DNA of 64,000 nucleotides from AG25 sp035604455 (GTDB taxonomy: Bacteria; Gemmatimonadota; Gemmatimonadetes; Gemmatimonadales; GWC2-71-9), in assembly GCA_035604455.1 (NCBI GenBank), contig DATNIM010000135.1, positions 1-64,000 of the forward strand, given 5' to 3'. Both the position numbers and the translations under genes were made by a program. Each line of letters starts with the position of its first letter. Position 1 is the first letter of the stretch. Positions 1-8,878 of the stretch are shown in pieces. The notes under the pieces are model-generated. The model was not told where the DNA came from. It did no database searches and saw only the letters and a list, made by a program, of their open reading frames with translations.

Positions 1-641
1 TGATGGCGTCCGTCGACGAGTTCGAGATCACGATCGTGGGGCGCGGCGGCCACGCCGCCGCGCCCCACCAGACCGTGGATCCGGTGCTCGTGGCAGGACA
101 CGTGATCACCGGCCTCCAAGCCTTGGTCAGCCGGCGCCGGAACCCCTTCGAGGAGGGCGTTGTCTCGGTCACGCACGTGAGCGCGGGGCATGCGTTCAAC
201 GTGATCCCGGGTCGCGCGGAGCTTCGCGGAACGGTGCGGACGTTCGGGGGGATGTTTTACGCCGAGGCCCCGGCCCTGCTGCAAGAAGCGGTGCACGGTA
301 TCGCCCAGGCGTTCGGGGCGTCGGCCGAGGTGCGCTACCGCAGGCTCTGCAAACCCACCGTGAACGAGCCCGCGATGACCCACCTCATGATCGAAGCGGC
401 GGCCGACACGGTGGGAGCCGACAAGGTCCTCAGCGGTGTCCGGACGATGGGCGGCGAGGACATGTCCTTCTTCCTCGCGCGTGTCCCGGGCTGTTTCGCG
501 TTCGTGGGCTCGGCGCCCCTCGGGCGGCCCGCGGTGCCCCACCACAACCCCGCCTTCGACATCGACGAGGAGTCCCTGGTGATCGGGACCGAGCTCCTCG
601 CCCGCACGGTGCTGCGGTTCTTCGAGCGCCCGAGGAGTTGA
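1..641 (+). CDS. M20-family amidohydrolase/peptidase, 3' part
   Basis: Carboxy-terminal 212 or so residues of an M20-family metal-dependent amidohydrolase (aminoacylase, hippurate or N-acetyl-amino-acid hydrolase type). The gene enters from the left edge, so its start and first metal ligands are not visible. Seen: the GRGGHAAAPH motif opening the lid/dimerisation domain (about residues 14-23 of the visible part), GGEDMSFF (about 149-156), whose Glu binds metal in the family, and HHNPAFDIDE near the end with the last metal-binding His. There is no membrane segment in the visible part. The DUF255 gene follows after 47 bases on the same strand. The true substrate cannot be told from sequence. 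Confidence 0.9.
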   Translation, partial: MASVDEFEITIVGRGGHAAAPHQTVDPVLVAGHVITGLQALVSRRRNPFEEGVVSVTHVSAGHAFNVIPGRAELRGTVRTFGGMFYAEAPALLQEAVHGIAQAFGASAEVRYRRLCKPTVNEPAMTHLMIEAAADTVGADKVLSGVRTMGGEDMSFFLARVPGCFAFVGSAPLGRPAVPHHNPAFDIDEESLVIGTELLARTVLRFFERPRS

Positions 642-672
642 GATCGCGTCACCCTCACACCTGCGACCCCGC

Positions 673-678
673 TAGATT
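673..678 (+). promoter_or_regulatory. TAGATT -10-like hexamer before the DUF255 gene
   Basis: TAGATT ends 10 bases before the ATG at 689. The same hexamer occurs 8 bases before the TetR gene and 6 bases before the S41-like gene in this window. No good -35 box is seen at the usual distance, so this call rests on the recurring pattern. Confidence 0.35.
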
Positions 679-688
679 TCCGCGTCCG

Positions 689-2686
689 ATGCCGAACCAC
701 CTCGCCGCCGAATCCTCGCCATACCTCAAGTCCGCGGCACATCAGCCGGTGCACTGGTACCCGTGGGGGGACGCGGCCTTCGCCCGCGCGCGCGAGCTCG
801 ACCGTCCGATACTGCTCGACATCGGCGCCGTCTGGTGCCACTGGTGCCACGTGATGGATGGCGAATCCTACGAGCAGCCCGACGTCGCCGAGATCCTCAA
901 TGAAGGATTCGTCGCGATCAAGGTGGACCGCGACGAGCGCCCCGATGTGGACCAGCGCTACCAGCGGGCTGTCCAAGCGCTCTCGGGCCAAGGTGGGTGG
1001 CCGCTCACGGCGTTTCTCACGCCCGATGGGGATGTGTTCTTCGGCGGCACGTATTTCCCGCCTGAGAAGAACCCCTATGGCCAGCCCGGGTTCGGGTCAG
1101 TCCTGCGCCAGGTGGACCGCGCCTATCGCACGGAGCGCGCCCGGGTGGCCCGGAGTGCGGCGGCGTTGCGGCGCCACGTGGCCGGCTCGCTCGACGAAGC
1201 CGAGCGCGGAGAACCAAACGCGGCGCTGCTCGCCCAAGCCACGGATGCGATGGGCCGGCCGTTCGACGTCCGCTACGGAGGGTTCGGAACCGCGCCCAAG
1301 TTCCCGGCCGGCGCGGCCGTCGAATTCCTGCTCGCGCGTTGGTTCGATGAGCGGACCGACTGGATGCGTGAGGTAGTGGAGAAGACACTGACGGCCATGG
1401 CCCGCGGCGGGATCCGAGACCACCTCGGGGGTGGCTTTCATCGATACTCCGTGGATGAGCGGTGGATCGTCCCGCACTTCGAGAAACTCATCTACGACAA
1501 CGCCCAACTCCTGTCCGCGTACTGCAGCGCCTATGCCGCGTTCGGGACTCCGCTGTTTGCCGAGGTCGCGGAGGGCATCGTGACCTGGGTGCTCGAGGTC
1601 CTCTCCGATCGGAGCCAGCCGGCGTTTTTCAGCTCTCAAGATGCCGATGTCACCTTCGGGGACGACGGCGACTACTGGACGTGGACGCAGGACGAAGCGC
1701 GGCGCGCCCTCTCGGACGAAGAGTTCCACGTGGTCGAGCGCGTGTTCGACATCGGGCCCGAGGGCGAGATGCACCACAACGCTGCCAAGAACGTGCTGTG
1801 GCGGCGGGCGGATCCTGCACCGGGAGAGGAGGCGGCCTTTCGCGGGGCGGTCGCCAAGCTGAACGAGGCGCGGGATCGACGGCCGCGACCCCAAGTGGAC
1901 ACGACCGCCTACGTTGGGTGGAACGGCATGATGGCGGGCGCGTTCCTCCGAGCGGGCGCCATCCTGGATCGGCCCGAGTGCACGACCTTGGCATTGGGGG
2001 TTCTTGAGCGTCTCTGGGACGAAGCCTGGAATGAGACCGAAGGCATGGCCCACGTGCTTGGCCGGCCTGAGCCTCGCGGCTTCCTGGACGACAATGTTCA
2101 CGCCGCGGCCGCTTTCCTCGACGCCTACGAGGCGACGGGCGCTGCGTCATGGCTCGCCCGCGCCCGCGGAGCGATGTCCTACGTGGCGCGCGCCCACTCG
2201 GGCGACGGCGGTTTCTTCGACGTCGCGACAGGCCGCCGGGGCGCGGCATATCTCGCCACTCCGGCCACCACGGTCCAGGACGCACCCACGCCGTCCGGCA
2301 ACGGCGTGGCCGCGCTCGTACTCGCGCGGCTGTGGGCGCTGACCGGGGAGCCGGACTGGCGCGAGCGCCTCGAGCGGCAGCTCGGCGCCGTCGTCGGCGC
2401 CCTGCCAAGACTCGGCATCCACGGTGCCACGCTCGCCCAGGCGCTCGACTGGGTGCTTCACCCGGTGACGCGGATCGAGGTGGGCGGTCCCACGGGACCG
2501 GGACCGGCGTGCGCAATGCACCTGCTCGCGCTCCAGGCCTACCGACCGCGCAAAGTCGTGCTTCGCGAGGCGGCAGTCGCGGCGCGGGCCGTCGTGTGCG
2601 TTGGTACGACCTGCTCTCTGCCCGTCGATTCGCCCCCGGCCCTCGCGGCGATGCTCCACGTTGCTCGCCCTCAACCCACTCCCTGA
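689..2686 (+). CDS. DUF255 thioredoxin-fold protein (YyaL/SPATA20 family)
   Basis: A 665-residue member of the YyaL/SPATA20 family: an amino-terminal thioredoxin-like DUF255 domain followed by an (alpha/alpha)6-barrel region resembling glycan epimerases. The family opening NHLAAESSPYL starts at residue 3, and the redox motif CHWCHVM lies near residue 50. Length is typical of the family. The ATG at 689 is chosen because it places the family amino terminus exactly; the frame stays open upstream to an ATG at 638, but that extension is low-complexity and overlaps the previous gene. No signal peptide, so probably cytoplasmic. Biochemical function is not established for bacterial members. The cyclophilin gene follows after 21 bases. 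Confidence 0.93.
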   Translation: MPNHLAAESSPYLKSAAHQPVHWYPWGDAAFARARELDRPILLDIGAVWCHWCHVMDGESYEQPDVAEILNEGFVAIKVDRDERPDVDQRYQRAVQALSGQGGWPLTAFLTPDGDVFFGGTYFPPEKNPYGQPGFGSVLRQVDRAYRTERARVARSAAALRRHVAGSLDEAERGEPNAALLAQATDAMGRPFDVRYGGFGTAPKFPAGAAVEFLLARWFDERTDWMREVVEKTLTAMARGGIRDHLGGGFHRYSVDERWIVPHFEKLIYDNAQLLSAYCSAYAAFGTPLFAEVAEGIVTWVLEVLSDRSQPAFFSSQDADVTFGDDGDYWTWTQDEARRALSDEEFHVVERVFDIGPEGEMHHNAAKNVLWRRADPAPGEEAAFRGAVAKLNEARDRRPRPQVDTTAYVGWNGMMAGAFLRAGAILDRPECTTLALGVLERLWDEAWNETEGMAHVLGRPEPRGFLDDNVHAAAAFLDAYEATGAASWLARARGAMSYVARAHSGDGGFFDVATGRRGAAYLATPATTVQDAPTPSGNGVAALVLARLWALTGEPDWRERLERQLGAVVGALPRLGIHGATLAQALDWVLHPVTRIEVGGPTGPGPACAMHLLALQAYRPRKVVLREAAVAARAVVCVGTTCSLPVDSPPALAAMLHVARPQPTP

Positions 2687-2707
2687 CAGGCTTTTCCGGA
2701 GACCTGC

Positions 2708-3157
2708 ATGCCGAACAAGACAGCCGTGTTCGAAACGTCCAAGGGCCGCATCGAAGCGGAGCTCTTCGGCGACGAGGTCCCGAACACTGTCGCGAACTTC
2801 GAAAAACTCGCCAACTCCGGGTTCTACGATCACACGAAGTTCCACCGAGTGATCCCAAATTTCGTCGTTCAGGGGGGGGATCCCTACTCGCGAACCGGCA
2901 AAGGCCCCGTGGGCACCGGAGGCCCGGGGTACACGATCAAGTGCGAGACGCACCTCAATACCCACAAGCATGCCGCCGGTACGCTTTCGATGGCGCACGC
3001 CGGAAAAGACACCGGGGGGAGTCAGTTCTTCATTTGTCATTCGCCGCAGAAGCACCTCGACGGCGTGCACACGGCGTTCGGGCAGGTCACCAAGGGCATG
3101 GACGTCGTCGGAGCGATCCGCCAGAACGACGAGATCACAAGCCTCCGGGTGTCCTGA
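2708..3157 (+). CDS. Cyclophilin-type peptidyl-prolyl cis-trans isomerase
   Basis: A 149-residue single-domain cyclophilin, the normal length for bacterial cytoplasmic PpiB-like enzymes. It catalyses cis-trans isomerisation of Xaa-Pro bonds during folding. Seen: FHRVIPNFVVQGGDP (about residues 45-59), containing the catalytic Arg and the conserved Phe and Gln, then GSQFFI near residue 100 and the family ending pattern. No signal peptide or lipobox. A GGAGA Shine-Dalgarno element sits 6 bases before the ATG. It follows the DUF255 gene closely and may be co-transcribed with it. Confidence 0.95.
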   Translation: MPNKTAVFETSKGRIEAELFGDEVPNTVANFEKLANSGFYDHTKFHRVIPNFVVQGGDPYSRTGKGPVGTGGPGYTIKCETHLNTHKHAAGTLSMAHAGKDTGGSQFFICHSPQKHLDGVHTAFGQVTKGMDVVGAIRQNDEITSLRVS

Positions 3158-3208
3158 GGATGAGTTCCGAGGCTTGGGTCGCGCTGTGTCGCCGACGGCG
3201 CGGAACCC

Positions 3209-3682
3209 ATGGCTCGGTCCCCTAGCCAGCGCCGAGACCACGTGCACCTCGACTTTGCCGTCGTAGCCGATTACGCCCTGGTGGATCAGGCGGGAAAGCT
3301 CTCCGTGCTGGGGATCTTCCAGCACATCTGGGTGCACCAGTTCCCCGCCATGCACCCGCGCCTGCACCTCGTTCTCCGATTGAAAGGCAAGCGCACGGAA
3401 GTCGGCACGCACTCGGCCCGAATTCGCCTCCTCGACGAACGCGGTACCGAGATTCTTGGCAGCGAGGGAAACGTCACGTTCGCCGAGCCGCCGGCCGGTG
3501 TCACAGAGATCGACGCGGGAGCGGTGCTCGTATTTGACGTCTTGTTTCCGGCCGCCGGGAGCTATCGCTTCGCAATCGCCGTCGATGGCGAGGAGCTCGG
3601 CTTGGTGCCGGTGACCGTAGGCCAACTCCTTTCCGCGCCTCCCCTGCCGCCGGGGTCGACCCTCCCTCGTCCGCCTGACTGA
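3209..3682 (+). CDS. DUF6941 family protein
   Basis: A 157-residue protein with the pattern I recognise as DUF6941: an amino-terminal strand ending LDFAVVADYAL, then DQAGKLSVLGIFQ and a beta-rich body with PRLHLVLRLKG. No catalytic residues, signal peptide or membrane segment are apparent, and the family has no assigned function to my knowledge. The start is uncertain: ATG at 3209 gives the length quoted, while GTG at 3242 would begin just before the conserved core. It lies between the cyclophilin and the glycosyltransferase on the same strand, 4 bases before the latter. Confidence 0.75.
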   Translation: MARSPSQRRDHVHLDFAVVADYALVDQAGKLSVLGIFQHIWVHQFPAMHPRLHLVLRLKGKRTEVGTHSARIRLLDERGTEILGSEGNVTFAEPPAGVTEIDAGAVLVFDVLFPAAGSYRFAIAVDGEELGLVPVTVGQLLSAPPLPPGSTLPRPPD

Positions 3683-3686
3683 CGGT

Positions 3687-5324
3687 GTGGGGCGGGCGCC
3701 CATCAGGTTGTGGCTGCTCGTCGTCGCCGCCGTGACCGCGCTTGCCTGGAACCTGGGCGGTTTCCACTTCCTCGACCCCGACGAGGGACGGACCGCCGAG
3801 ATCGCGCGCGAGATGGTCGCCTCGGGCGACTTCGTGGTGCCTCACCTTGACGGGCTGCCCTACCTCGACAAACCCGTGTGCTACTTCGCCGCCGCCGCAG
3901 TGGCGATGATGGCCGTGGGCCAGACCGAGGCGGCGGTCCGCCTCCCGGCGCTGCTCGCCACGGTGGGCACGATGGCACTGCTCGTCGCGTTCGCACGGCG
4001 GCGCTGGGGGGCGACGGCGGGGTGCCTTGCCGGCCTCGCTTTCGCGACCATGCCGCTCACTCTCGGGTACGCTCACGCCGCGCTGATCGACAGCATGCTC
4101 ACGCTGAGCACGACTGCGGCCATCCTCGCGTTCGCCGACGACCGCCCGGCGCTCGCGTGGGGAGCGATGGCGGTCGGTGCCCTCACGAAGGGCCCGGTCG
4201 CGCTCGCGGTGCCGTTGGTGACCTTGGCGCCCTACGCGATGGCCACGGGAGTCCCGCTACGACGGTTCGTCACTTGGCCGGGCGTTGTTGTGTTCGGCAT
4301 CGTCGCGCTCCCGTGGTGCGTGGCGGTGACGGCGCAATTCCCTGCGTTCCCCACGTACGTCTTCGGCCGCGAGACGTTCCTTCGGTTCGCGACCACCACG
4401 TTCCACCGATCCGCTCCCCTGTGGTACTACCTTCCGATCCTGGCGGCGGGCGCGTTCCCGTGGATCGTGCCGGCCTGCGCCGGAATGACCCGCTGGCGCG
4501 CCGCGTGGCAGGCGCGGCGTGAGCCTGCGGTGCGCGAGTCGATGCTCTTCGCCGCTTGGGTGCTCGGGCCCCTAGTGCTGTTCACGCTCGATCGGTCGAA
4601 GCTCCCGCAATACGTGTTGCCGGTGATGCCGGCCATCGCCCTCGCGGCGGCGCGGACGATCGCGCTCCGGGGGCCGGGCGTCGCGGCAAAATCGGGGGTC
4701 GCGGCGGCGCTCGCCTTGGCCGCCGCCTTCCTCGTCATCTCACGCACGGGCACACCCCTGCCCCTTACGCCCGCGGAGTGGGCTGCGGTGCCAGGGACCG
4801 CGCTCGCGCTGAGTGTCGCGCTGGCGGGATCGGCGGTGGGCCTCGGCCTCGCGGCCCTTTCTCGCCGGAGAGATCTCGGCGCCCTTGCCTACGCGCTCCC
4901 CGGCCTCGTGCTGCCAGTCGCGAGCCAGTCCCTGATGGCCGCCGTCGGCGACGATCGCTCATCCGCGGCACTCGCCGCCGCGATCGCACCAGCGCTCGCC
5001 GGAGGCGTGCTCTTCGGCGTCGCGACCTTCCCACCCTCCCTACCGTTCTACCTGCGGCACTCCATGCTGGTCGCGACGGGCGACGGGCATGAGCTGACGA
5101 GCACCTATGTCGTGACCTACCTCGGGACCCTCCGCGGACCCACCTCGCCGCTCAAGGGTCCAAACGAATGGCGGCGTGCGCTGGACAACTGTCCTGCGCC
5201 GACCGTGTTCGTCGTGCCCGCCGGCGACACCGCGGTCCGGCGCAGCTTCGCCGAACTCCCGGTGATCGCGGACGACGGGCACAACGTCGCATTCGGACCC
5301 TGCCAGCCGCCGAGACACGAATAG
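3687..5324 (+). CDS. ArnT-like GT39 glycosyltransferase, multi-pass membrane protein
   Basis: A 545-residue integral membrane glycosyltransferase of the ArnT/PMT superfamily, expected to move a sugar from a polyprenyl-phosphate donor to a lipid or protein acceptor on the outer face of the inner membrane. Seen: one amino-terminal helix, then HFLDPDEGRTAEIAREM (about residues 25-41) with the acidic pair that is catalytic in ArnT, a series of hydrophobic helices, and DRSKLPQYVLPVMPA around residue 308, matching the ArnT SKLP loop. A soluble carboxy-terminal domain follows. It starts with GTG at 3687, 4 bases after the DUF6941 gene, and its stop overlaps the start of the asparagine synthase gene by one base, so these are co-transcribed. 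Donor and acceptor are unknown. Confidence 0.88.
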   Translation: MGRAPIRLWLLVVAAVTALAWNLGGFHFLDPDEGRTAEIAREMVASGDFVVPHLDGLPYLDKPVCYFAAAAVAMMAVGQTEAAVRLPALLATVGTMALLVAFARRRWGATAGCLAGLAFATMPLTLGYAHAALIDSMLTLSTTAAILAFADDRPALAWGAMAVGALTKGPVALAVPLVTLAPYAMATGVPLRRFVTWPGVVVFGIVALPWCVAVTAQFPAFPTYVFGRETFLRFATTTFHRSAPLWYYLPILAAGAFPWIVPACAGMTRWRAAWQARREPAVRESMLFAAWVLGPLVLFTLDRSKLPQYVLPVMPAIALAAARTIALRGPGVAAKSGVAAALALAAAFLVISRTGTPLPLTPAEWAAVPGTALALSVALAGSAVGLGLAALSRRRDLGALAYALPGLVLPVASQSLMAAVGDDRSSAALAAAIAPALAGGVLFGVATFPPSLPFYLRHSMLVATGDGHELTSTYVVTYLGTLRGPTSPLKGPNEWRRALDNCPAPTVFVVPAGDTAVRRSFAELPVIADDGHNVAFGPCQPPRHE

Positions 5325-7159
5325 TGTGCGGGATCTTCGGCGCCATTTCCCTCACGGGCAGTCCGCTCCGTCACGCCGAGCGGTTGGGCGCGATGGCGGC
5401 CGCTCTCGCACACCGCGGCCCCGACGGCGAAGGGGTATTCGGCCACGAGCGTGCCCGCCTCGGGGCGCGCCGCCTCGCGATCGTGGACCCGGCCCATGGC
5501 GAGCAGCCCTTTCGAAGCCCTGACGACGCGGTGTGGGTGGTCTGCAACGGCGAGATCTACAACGCCGCTGCGCTCCGGCGTGAGGCGCTAGGCTGGGGAT
5601 ATCCCTTCCGCTCGCAGACCGATGTCGAAACCGTAGTCCCGCTCTACGAGCGGTTCGGGACCGACGCGGTGTCTCGGCTCGAGGGGATGTTCGGTCTGGC
5701 AATCTGGGACGAGGGCCATCGGCTTCTCGTGCTGGCCAGGGACCGTGTGGGAGAGAAGCCCCTCTTTTGGTGTGAGCGGGGTGGCGAACTCCGATTCGCT
5801 TCTGAGGTGCAAGCCCTGCTCGTCTACCCTGACCAGCCGCGACGCCTGGACTGCCATGCCGCTGCGCTGTACGAGACGCTCGGGTATGTCCCCTCGCCGC
5901 ACACGCTCTTCGCCGGCATCCACAAGCTCAAGCCCGCGCACCTGCTCGAGGCGGATGAGAACGGCGTGCGCATCCGACCGTTCTGGGACGCGGCGGCGGT
6001 CGCTCGGGACACCCGGGTTCCCACGGCGGCTGACCTCCGCGAGACGCTGCTCGCGGCTGTCGAGCGAGAAGTCGTGTCCGACGCCCCACTCGGCATTTTT
6101 GCGAGCGGCGGTCTGGACTCCTCCCTCCTCCTCGCGGCCGCCGCCCGGACGCTCCCAGGGCACCGGATCCACGCGTACACGGTCCGGTTCCCCCGCGCCC
6201 AGTACGACGAGTCCGCCCACGCCCGCGCGGTGACTCATGCGATGGGCGCGGTGCATCATGTCGTCACCGCCGACGATTCCGCGCTCGCCCAAGCCTTGGA
6301 GCGAGTCACGAGTACCCTGGCCGAGCCCGTGGGGGACCCGGCGATCCTTGCGACCTACCTGCTCGCTCAAGCCGCGCAGGCTGACGTGAGGGTTGTGCTC
6401 TCAGGGGAGGGGGCGGACGAGCTGTTCGGCGGTTATCCGACGTACCTCGGACACGAGATAGCACCCTTGTACGCTCAGCTGCCGGGGTGGCTCCGCGGAC
6501 TCGCGGTGCGCCTTGCGGCGCGCACGCCGGGCTTCGGGAACGTGACCCTAGGCTTCCTCCTCCGGGAGTTCGTCGGCGCAGCGGAGCAACCGCCGTTACA
6601 CCGTCATGTTCGATGGTTCGGGGCCTTGGGCCCCGGGCCGCAGGCGCTCGCCGAGCTCGGCGCCCGGCTCGCGGCGTTCCCCGCTACTGACGACATCAAC
6701 CGAGCACTGTGGCTCGATTTCGTCACGTACCTCCCCGACAACCTGCTCGCGAAGGTTGATCGCGGCACCATGCTCGCGTCGATCGAGGCCCGCGCGCCTT
6801 ACTTGGACCGCCACGTCGTGGAGCTCGTGCTGCCCGCGCCCGCACGCGTCAAGGTGCGGCGGCTCGCGACCAAGGTGATATTACGAGACGCCGCCCGTGG
6901 GCTCGTCCCGCCACGCACCATCCGACGTCGCAAACGCGGCCTCTCGGTGCCAGTGGCGGACTGGCTGAACGGACGTCTCGCGCCCGTCGCCGATCGATTG
7001 TTCACCTGTCCCCGGTTCGGTGGACTGCGGGTGCCTCGGCTCTGGGCGGAGCATCGGGAGCGCCGCGCGAACCACGCGCGCAAGCTTTGGCCGATTTTCG
7101 TAGCGGAACTGTGGGCGGACCGCTGGGGGGTGGAAATCCCGGAGAGTGCGGGGGTATGA
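5324..7159 (+). CDS. asnB: Asparagine synthase (glutamine-hydrolysing), AsnB type
   Basis: A 611-residue class II amidotransferase plus asparagine synthetase. The GTG at 5324 makes Cys2 the amino-terminal nucleophile (CGIFGAI); the frame is open further upstream but only this start gives a working glutaminase. Then come AHRGPDGEG, the RLAIVD segment, CNGEIYN near residue 75, and the ATP-pyrophosphatase motif ASGGLDSS near residue 261, with SGEGADELFGGY in the synthetase half. It is probably cytoplasmic and makes asparagine from aspartate, glutamine and ATP. Translational coupling to the ArnT-like gene before and the HD gene after also leaves open the AsnB-like role of amidating a surface-polymer precursor. 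Confidence 0.93.
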   Translation: MCGIFGAISLTGSPLRHAERLGAMAAALAHRGPDGEGVFGHERARLGARRLAIVDPAHGEQPFRSPDDAVWVVCNGEIYNAAALRREALGWGYPFRSQTDVETVVPLYERFGTDAVSRLEGMFGLAIWDEGHRLLVLARDRVGEKPLFWCERGGELRFASEVQALLVYPDQPRRLDCHAAALYETLGYVPSPHTLFAGIHKLKPAHLLEADENGVRIRPFWDAAAVARDTRVPTAADLRETLLAAVEREVVSDAPLGIFASGGLDSSLLLAAAARTLPGHRIHAYTVRFPRAQYDESAHARAVTHAMGAVHHVVTADDSALAQALERVTSTLAEPVGDPAILATYLLAQAAQADVRVVLSGEGADELFGGYPTYLGHEIAPLYAQLPGWLRGLAVRLAARTPGFGNVTLGFLLREFVGAAEQPPLHRHVRWFGALGPGPQALAELGARLAAFPATDDINRALWLDFVTYLPDNLLAKVDRGTMLASIEARAPYLDRHVVELVLPAPARVKVRRLATKVILRDAARGLVPPRTIRRRKRGLSVPVADWLNGRLAPVADRLFTCPRFGGLRVPRLWAEHRERRANHARKLWPIFVAELWADRWGVEIPESAGV

Positions 7160-7743
7160 ACAGAGACGAGGCCGTCGCGCTAGTCGAGGAGCACACTCAA
7201 TCGCCGGGTCTGCGTCAGCACATGCTGGCGGTCGAAGCGGCTATGCGGGCCTATGCCCAGCACCATGGGGAAGATCCGGACGCGTGGGGACTCGTCGGGC
7301 TGCTGCACGACTTCGACTACGAGCGCTACCCGAACGAGGCTCACGCGGCGGACGACGGACACCCGAGCTGGGGCGTCGACTTGCTGCGGGAGCGCGGCAT
7401 CGCCGAACCGATGTGCCGGGCCATTCTTGGGCACGCGAGCTACACCGGCGTCCCGCGAGACACGCCGCTCGCCCGCTCGCTCTTCGCCGTGGACGAGCTG
7501 TGTGGGTTCCTCGTCGCCTGCGCGCTCGTGCGGCCATCCCGAAGCCTGTCGGACCTCGAGGTCGCTTCGGTCAAGAAGAAGCTCAAGGACAAGGCGTTCG
7601 CCCGAGCGGTGAGTCGCGAGGATATCCGACTGGGGGCCGAGGAGTTGGGGGTATCGCTCGATGACCACATCGCCTTCGTCATCCGGGCGCTCCGCCCGAT
7701 CGAGGGAACGCTCGGGCTCCGCCCGACGGCGGCGCAGACGTGA
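7156..7743 (+). CDS. HD-domain (HDIG-type) phosphohydrolase
   Basis: A 195-residue soluble HD-domain protein. Seen: a first metal-ligand His in LRQHMLAVEAAMRAYAQH (about residues 16-33), then LVGLLHDFDYERYP with the HD pair (about 48-61), then GHPSWG and GHASY with further conserved His. This is the layout of the small HDIG hydrolases whose substrates are often nucleotides but are not established here. The ATG at 7156 overlaps the asparagine synthase stop by four bases (ATGA), so the two genes are translationally coupled. The 191 bases after it hold nothing recognisable. Confidence 0.88.
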   Translation: MNRDEAVALVEEHTQSPGLRQHMLAVEAAMRAYAQHHGEDPDAWGLVGLLHDFDYERYPNEAHAADDGHPSWGVDLLRERGIAEPMCRAILGHASYTGVPRDTPLARSLFAVDELCGFLVACALVRPSRSLSDLEVASVKKKLKDKAFARAVSREDIRLGAEELGVSLDDHIAFVIRALRPIEGTLGLRPTAAQT

Positions 7744-7934
7744 GGCCTAACTTTGCCTGAGGACGGCCGTCCATCCCTCTCGGCAGGCTGGTCCGAGTTC
7801 GGGCCCTCCCAAGGCCTCTCGCACGAGGCTCGCATTCTCGGTTGTTGTGAGTATCGTTCTAGCGACCCTGGTGGGCGTCCACGCGCGTCGCACCGCTGTC
7901 AACCTGTTGGAGCAGCGCAGCATACGGGAGCGAT

Positions 7935-8528
7935 GTGACACCGACTGAGCCTCAACCCCCCAGGGAGGCCGCGCGTATCACAGCGGAGACCGACGCTGAT
8001 CTCGTCGGCCGCACGCTCGCAGGTGATCGTAGTGCATTCGGCGTCCTGGTGGAGCGCTACAGTGCGTCCGTGCGACGCGTGGCGCGTGCCGTACTCGGAG
8101 ATCCTGACGACGCCGATGACGCGGCACAGGACGCGCTCCTCGCGGCGCTAGTGAAGCTGCGACAATACGACCCGCAGCGTCCCTTTGGACCCTGGCTGAT
8201 GCGTGTCGTGGCGAACGCCGCCACCGACCGTCGGCGTCGGCGGACCGTGCGTCGTGTGGACCCGTTGGACGGGAACATCGTCGCGGGCGGGCCCGCCCCC
8301 GACGTTGAAATGCAGCGACGGGCCCTGGGACAGCAGCTCCGAGAAGCATTGGCCGCCCTTCCCGAGCGGCGACGGATCGCCGTCGTGTTGTTTGATGTTG
8401 AGGGTTACTCGCATGCCGAGATTGGGCGCATCCTCGGCGTGCCGGAGGGCACGGTGCGCTCGGAAGTGTTCCACGCGCGGCGCGCATTGCGCGCGCTGCT
8501 CAAGGATTGGAAAGAGGAGGAAGCATGA
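7935..8528 (+). CDS. ECF-family RNA polymerase sigma factor
   Basis: A 197-residue extracytoplasmic-function sigma factor. Region 2 is visible as FGVLVERYSASVRRVARAVL followed by DDADDAAQDALLAAL, and region 4 as LPERRRIAVVLFDVEGYSHAEIG with GVPEGTVRSEVFHARRALR. Region 1 and the long non-conserved insert are absent, as expected for ECF types. The start is GTG at 7935 (an ATG two bases earlier runs directly into a stop), preceded by GGGAG. It heads a tight operon with a small membrane protein, a Spy-like protein and a complete tripartite efflux pump, so it probably drives export or envelope-stress genes. Confidence 0.95.
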   Translation: MTPTEPQPPREAARITAETDADLVGRTLAGDRSAFGVLVERYSASVRRVARAVLGDPDDADDAAQDALLAALVKLRQYDPQRPFGPWLMRVVANAATDRRRRRTVRRVDPLDGNIVAGGPAPDVEMQRRALGQQLREALAALPERRRIAVVLFDVEGYSHAEIGRILGVPEGTVRSEVFHARRALRALLKDWKEEEA

Positions 8529-8875
8529 CGCCGCAAGTAACGCCCTTCGATCATCGGCCCGACCGCGCCCTCGGGGCGGCGCTCCGCGCTGCGCTGACGG
8601 GGGCCGACGAGCCCGCCTTTGTCACGCGCGTCCTCGCGCGGGTGGGGCGACCGCTTCCCTACTGGGAAGTGCTCGCGTCGTGGTCGCGGGCGGGCATCAC
8701 GGCGGCCGCGGCCACCGGGCTCATTGCGACGTTCCTGGTCGGCCGCGCGGCCGCCAGCTCGACGCCCGATCCCGATTTCCTGGCGAGCGCCGCTACCGCT
8801 TCCGCACGGCGCTTGGTAGCCGCTCCCCGGCCCCCTGATCCGAGCGTCGTGCTCGCTGGTATCGAAGACCGCTAG
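8525..8875 (+). CDS. Small single-pass membrane protein after the ECF sigma gene, possible anti-sigma factor
   Basis: A 116-residue protein with about 60 soluble amino-terminal residues, one hydrophobic helix (about residues 60-82, SRAGITAAAATGLIATFLVG) and a Pro- and Ala-rich tail. Its ATG at 8525 overlaps the sigma stop (ATGA), the usual arrangement for a sigma factor and its membrane anti-sigma factor. No zinc-binding HxxxCxxC motif is present, so if it is an anti-sigma factor it is not of the ZAS type. I do not recognise a named family; the role is inferred from position and topology. Confidence 0.75.
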   Translation: MTPQVTPFDHRPDRALGAALRAALTGADEPAFVTRVLARVGRPLPYWEVLASWSRAGITAAAATGLIATFLVGRAAASSTPDPDFLASAATASARRLVAAPRPPDPSVVLAGIEDR

Positions 8876-8878
8876 AGC

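Noticed and set aside
1097..2101. Long minus-strand open frame opposite the DUF255 gene
   Set aside because: Opposite-strand frames of this length are expected in high-GC coding DNA; the plus-strand frame has full-length family homology.
7744..7934. Possible small gene or sRNA between the HD gene and the ECF sigma gene
   Set aside because: No frame with a ribosome site and no paired promoter and terminator were seen.
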